NCBI GenBank assembly: GCA_002914805.1 | Contig: JXTB01000047.1 | Span: 426,110 to 490,109, forward strand | Length of the DNA stretch: 64,000 bases | Source: Parasponia andersonii | Lineage: Eukaryota; Streptophyta; Magnoliopsida; Rosales; Cannabaceae | Direction of reading: 5' to 3' | In this document: positions 62,500 through 64,000 of the stretch, piece after piece | How positions within the stretch are numbered: the first letter of the stretch is position 1 | How the letters are laid out: every line of letters starts with the position of its first letter | Translations under genes and position numbers: made by a program | The notes under the pieces: model-generated | The model's database searches: none | What the model was told of the DNA's origin: nothing | Seen by the model: only the letters and a program-made list of their open reading frames with translations

Positions 62500-63770
62500 T
62501 ACACCCCTATAATCGCCCCTTAACCAAGTGAGGGACTCGTTCTTCCGGTCGACGTGCTTTTAGCTAGCTCATCAGCCTTCTGGTTCATTTCCCTGGGAAT
62601 CTGTTCGATATTAAAGCTGCTAAAGCGGGCTTTCGCCCCCATTACTTTGGAAAAGTACCTATGTAATCTCGGCTCTTTTACTTCGAAGTCTCCCATGATC
62701 TAACCCATGACCAACTGCGAGTCGGTCATTACTGTGATGCTCTCTACTCCGAAATACAGGCCAGTTCAAGGCCTTGTAGCAGGGCCTCGTACTCCACCTC
62801 ACTGTTCGTGGCTTGGAAGCTGAGCCTCAAGGCTTTCTCTACTCTAAGTCCTGTTGGGGTCTGCAGGACTATCCCGATACCTAACCCCAAGGCATTCGTG
62901 GATCTGTCGGTGTAGAGGGTCTAGGCTGAAGGGTGGCGAGGCTGAGACGTTTGAAGCGGATCGTGCAGCTCACCGAAAAATTTGATTTCCACCAGGAAAT
63001 CCGCTATGACTTCCCCCTTCTTCGCTACTCAGGGCCGATACTCGATATCGTATATCCCCAGTTCGATGGCCCACTTAGTTAGTTGACTTGATAGGTCTGG
63101 TTTAGCCAAGATCTACCGGATGGGGAAATCCGTGTACACGGTAACAGAGTGTGCTTCAAAGTATTGCCTGAGTCTCTTCTTAGCATTGACCAGTGTGAGG
63201 ACCAGTTTCTCCGCCATACTATATCGTGTCTCGGCGTCCAGGAGCATGCGGCTTGTATAAAACACCAGCTTCTGCTTGATGTCTTCCTCGATGAATAGTA
63301 CGGCACTGATCGCTACTGCGGACACTGCTAAATAAGCATACAGGCACTCCCCCTCTGCCAGGGAAGCCAGGATGGGCGGGTGACTTAGGTACAGCTTGAG
63401 GTCTGTCAGTGCCTTATCCTGTTCCTCCCCCTAAACAACAGTGGAGCTTTTCTTTATGCACTAGAAAAAGGGTTGCATCGGTCAGATATCTTGGAGACGA
63501 ACCGGCTGAGAGCGGCTATCTTCCCGGCTAGGCGCTGGACTTCCCGAATAGTCAAGAGTCTTTGCACGTCTGCGATAGAGGACAACTGGGTAGGGTTGGC
63601 CTCGATACCCCTTCTGCTTACAATGTGCTGCAGGAACTGGCCGGAGGACACCCCGAACGCACATTTTTTGGGGTTCAGACGCATCCGATATTGTCTTAGA
63701 ATCTGGAAACATTCATCCAAATATCCCAGATGACCTGAAGCTTCTCTACTCTTTACGACCATATCATCTG
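62500..63770 (-). pseudogene. Tat-type RT C-terminus and RNase H fragment
   Basis: Read from 63770 downward. DDMVVKSREASGHLGYLDEC begins directly at the second half of the YVDD motif. KKCAFGVSSGQFLQHIVSRR, RLAGKIAALSRFVSKISDRC, FYTSRMLLDAETRYSMAEK and YTDFPI-type blocks follow (63325-63113). RNase H motifs come next (LSFQATNSEVEYEALLQGL, about 62820-62765), ending PREMNQKADELAKSTS near 62600-62545. G+C content is clearly higher than in the rest of the window, and frame breaks are fewer than in the 41370-42532 copy, so it is younger. Both ends are cut off by other elements. Confidence 0.88.
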
Positions 63771-64000
63771 TGACATCCCCCGATCCCACATGCGTACGTA
63801 AGGATATTCGTAAAAATATTTAGTGACATCGAGAGACGCCACTCGACTTAGAACTGATAAAATGGTGAAAATTTAAGACATTTTAAACTTTATGGGATAA
63901 AACGGGAAATTCTACTCATAATTATTCGTAGTCTAATTTATACATATATAGGTACTCACGAAGTGGACCTCTCATAAAAATATACATAATGTACACACAC
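63771..64000 (+). mobile_element. LTR-like element, second copy, running off the window
   Basis: Starts TGTGACATCCCCCGATCCCA inside the RT YVDD motif and aligns with 42533-42760 (tatttagtgaca, ctcgacttagaactgataaaat, then cataattatt). Only its first 230 bp are in the window. Confidence 0.6.

Overview
The window is nuclear DNA from a flowering plant, most likely a dicot. It is A+T-rich, its genes have many short exons with GT/AG introns, it carries a plant-specific CBP60 gene, and most of the rest is plant transposons (Helitron, hAT, Mutator-like, Ty3/gypsy Athila and Tat types, MITEs). The species cannot be named from the sequence. A run of N at 43612-43805 is an assembly gap.

Only two host genes look intact. 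APC4, a subunit of the anaphase-promoting complex, lies on the + strand at 14079-22417. Its 19 coding exons join without a frame error into about 772 residues, and a 5' UTR intron precedes them. A CBP60-type calmodulin-binding protein gene lies on the - strand at 37731-34342, with 8 coding exons and 628 residues. They are separate housekeeping and signalling genes with no visible functional link.

Layout: 1-1450 is AT-rich with no gene. 1750-8400 is a decayed Helitron: a Rep/helicase pseudogene followed by an RPA70-like pseudogene. 8941-9842 holds two palindromic MITEs, one with a perfect 10-bp target duplication. 10037-13318 is a hAT element inserted in a tRNA-Asp-like sequence, the first of three decayed tRNA-Asp copies spaced 131 bp apart. 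APC4 follows. 23972-33345 is a decayed Athila-like retrotransposon with a full 5' LTR and a truncated 3' LTR. 34342-38430 is CBP60 and its upstream region. 38441-39593 is a second palindromic MITE split by an 801-bp hAT-like element. 40770-48230 is a Tat-type retrotransposon on the - strand, broken by two LTR-like insertions. About 50390-53868 looks like a long gypsy-type LTR. 55350-62490 is a Mutator-like complex: a Ulp1/DUF1985-like pseudogene (+), two inverted arrays of a 126-bp repeat, and a MULE transposase (-) split by a solo LTR with a matching target duplication. 62500-63770 is a second, more G+C-rich Tat RT/RNase H fragment (-), cut at the window end by an LTR-like repeat related to the one at 42533.

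I found no convincing new molecular system. The most unusual structures are the hAT-interrupted tandem tRNA-Asp array, the inverted 126-bp arrays between the two Mutator-type genes, and a 174-bp tandem duplication across the last intron/exon junction of CBP60 that creates a second splice acceptor.
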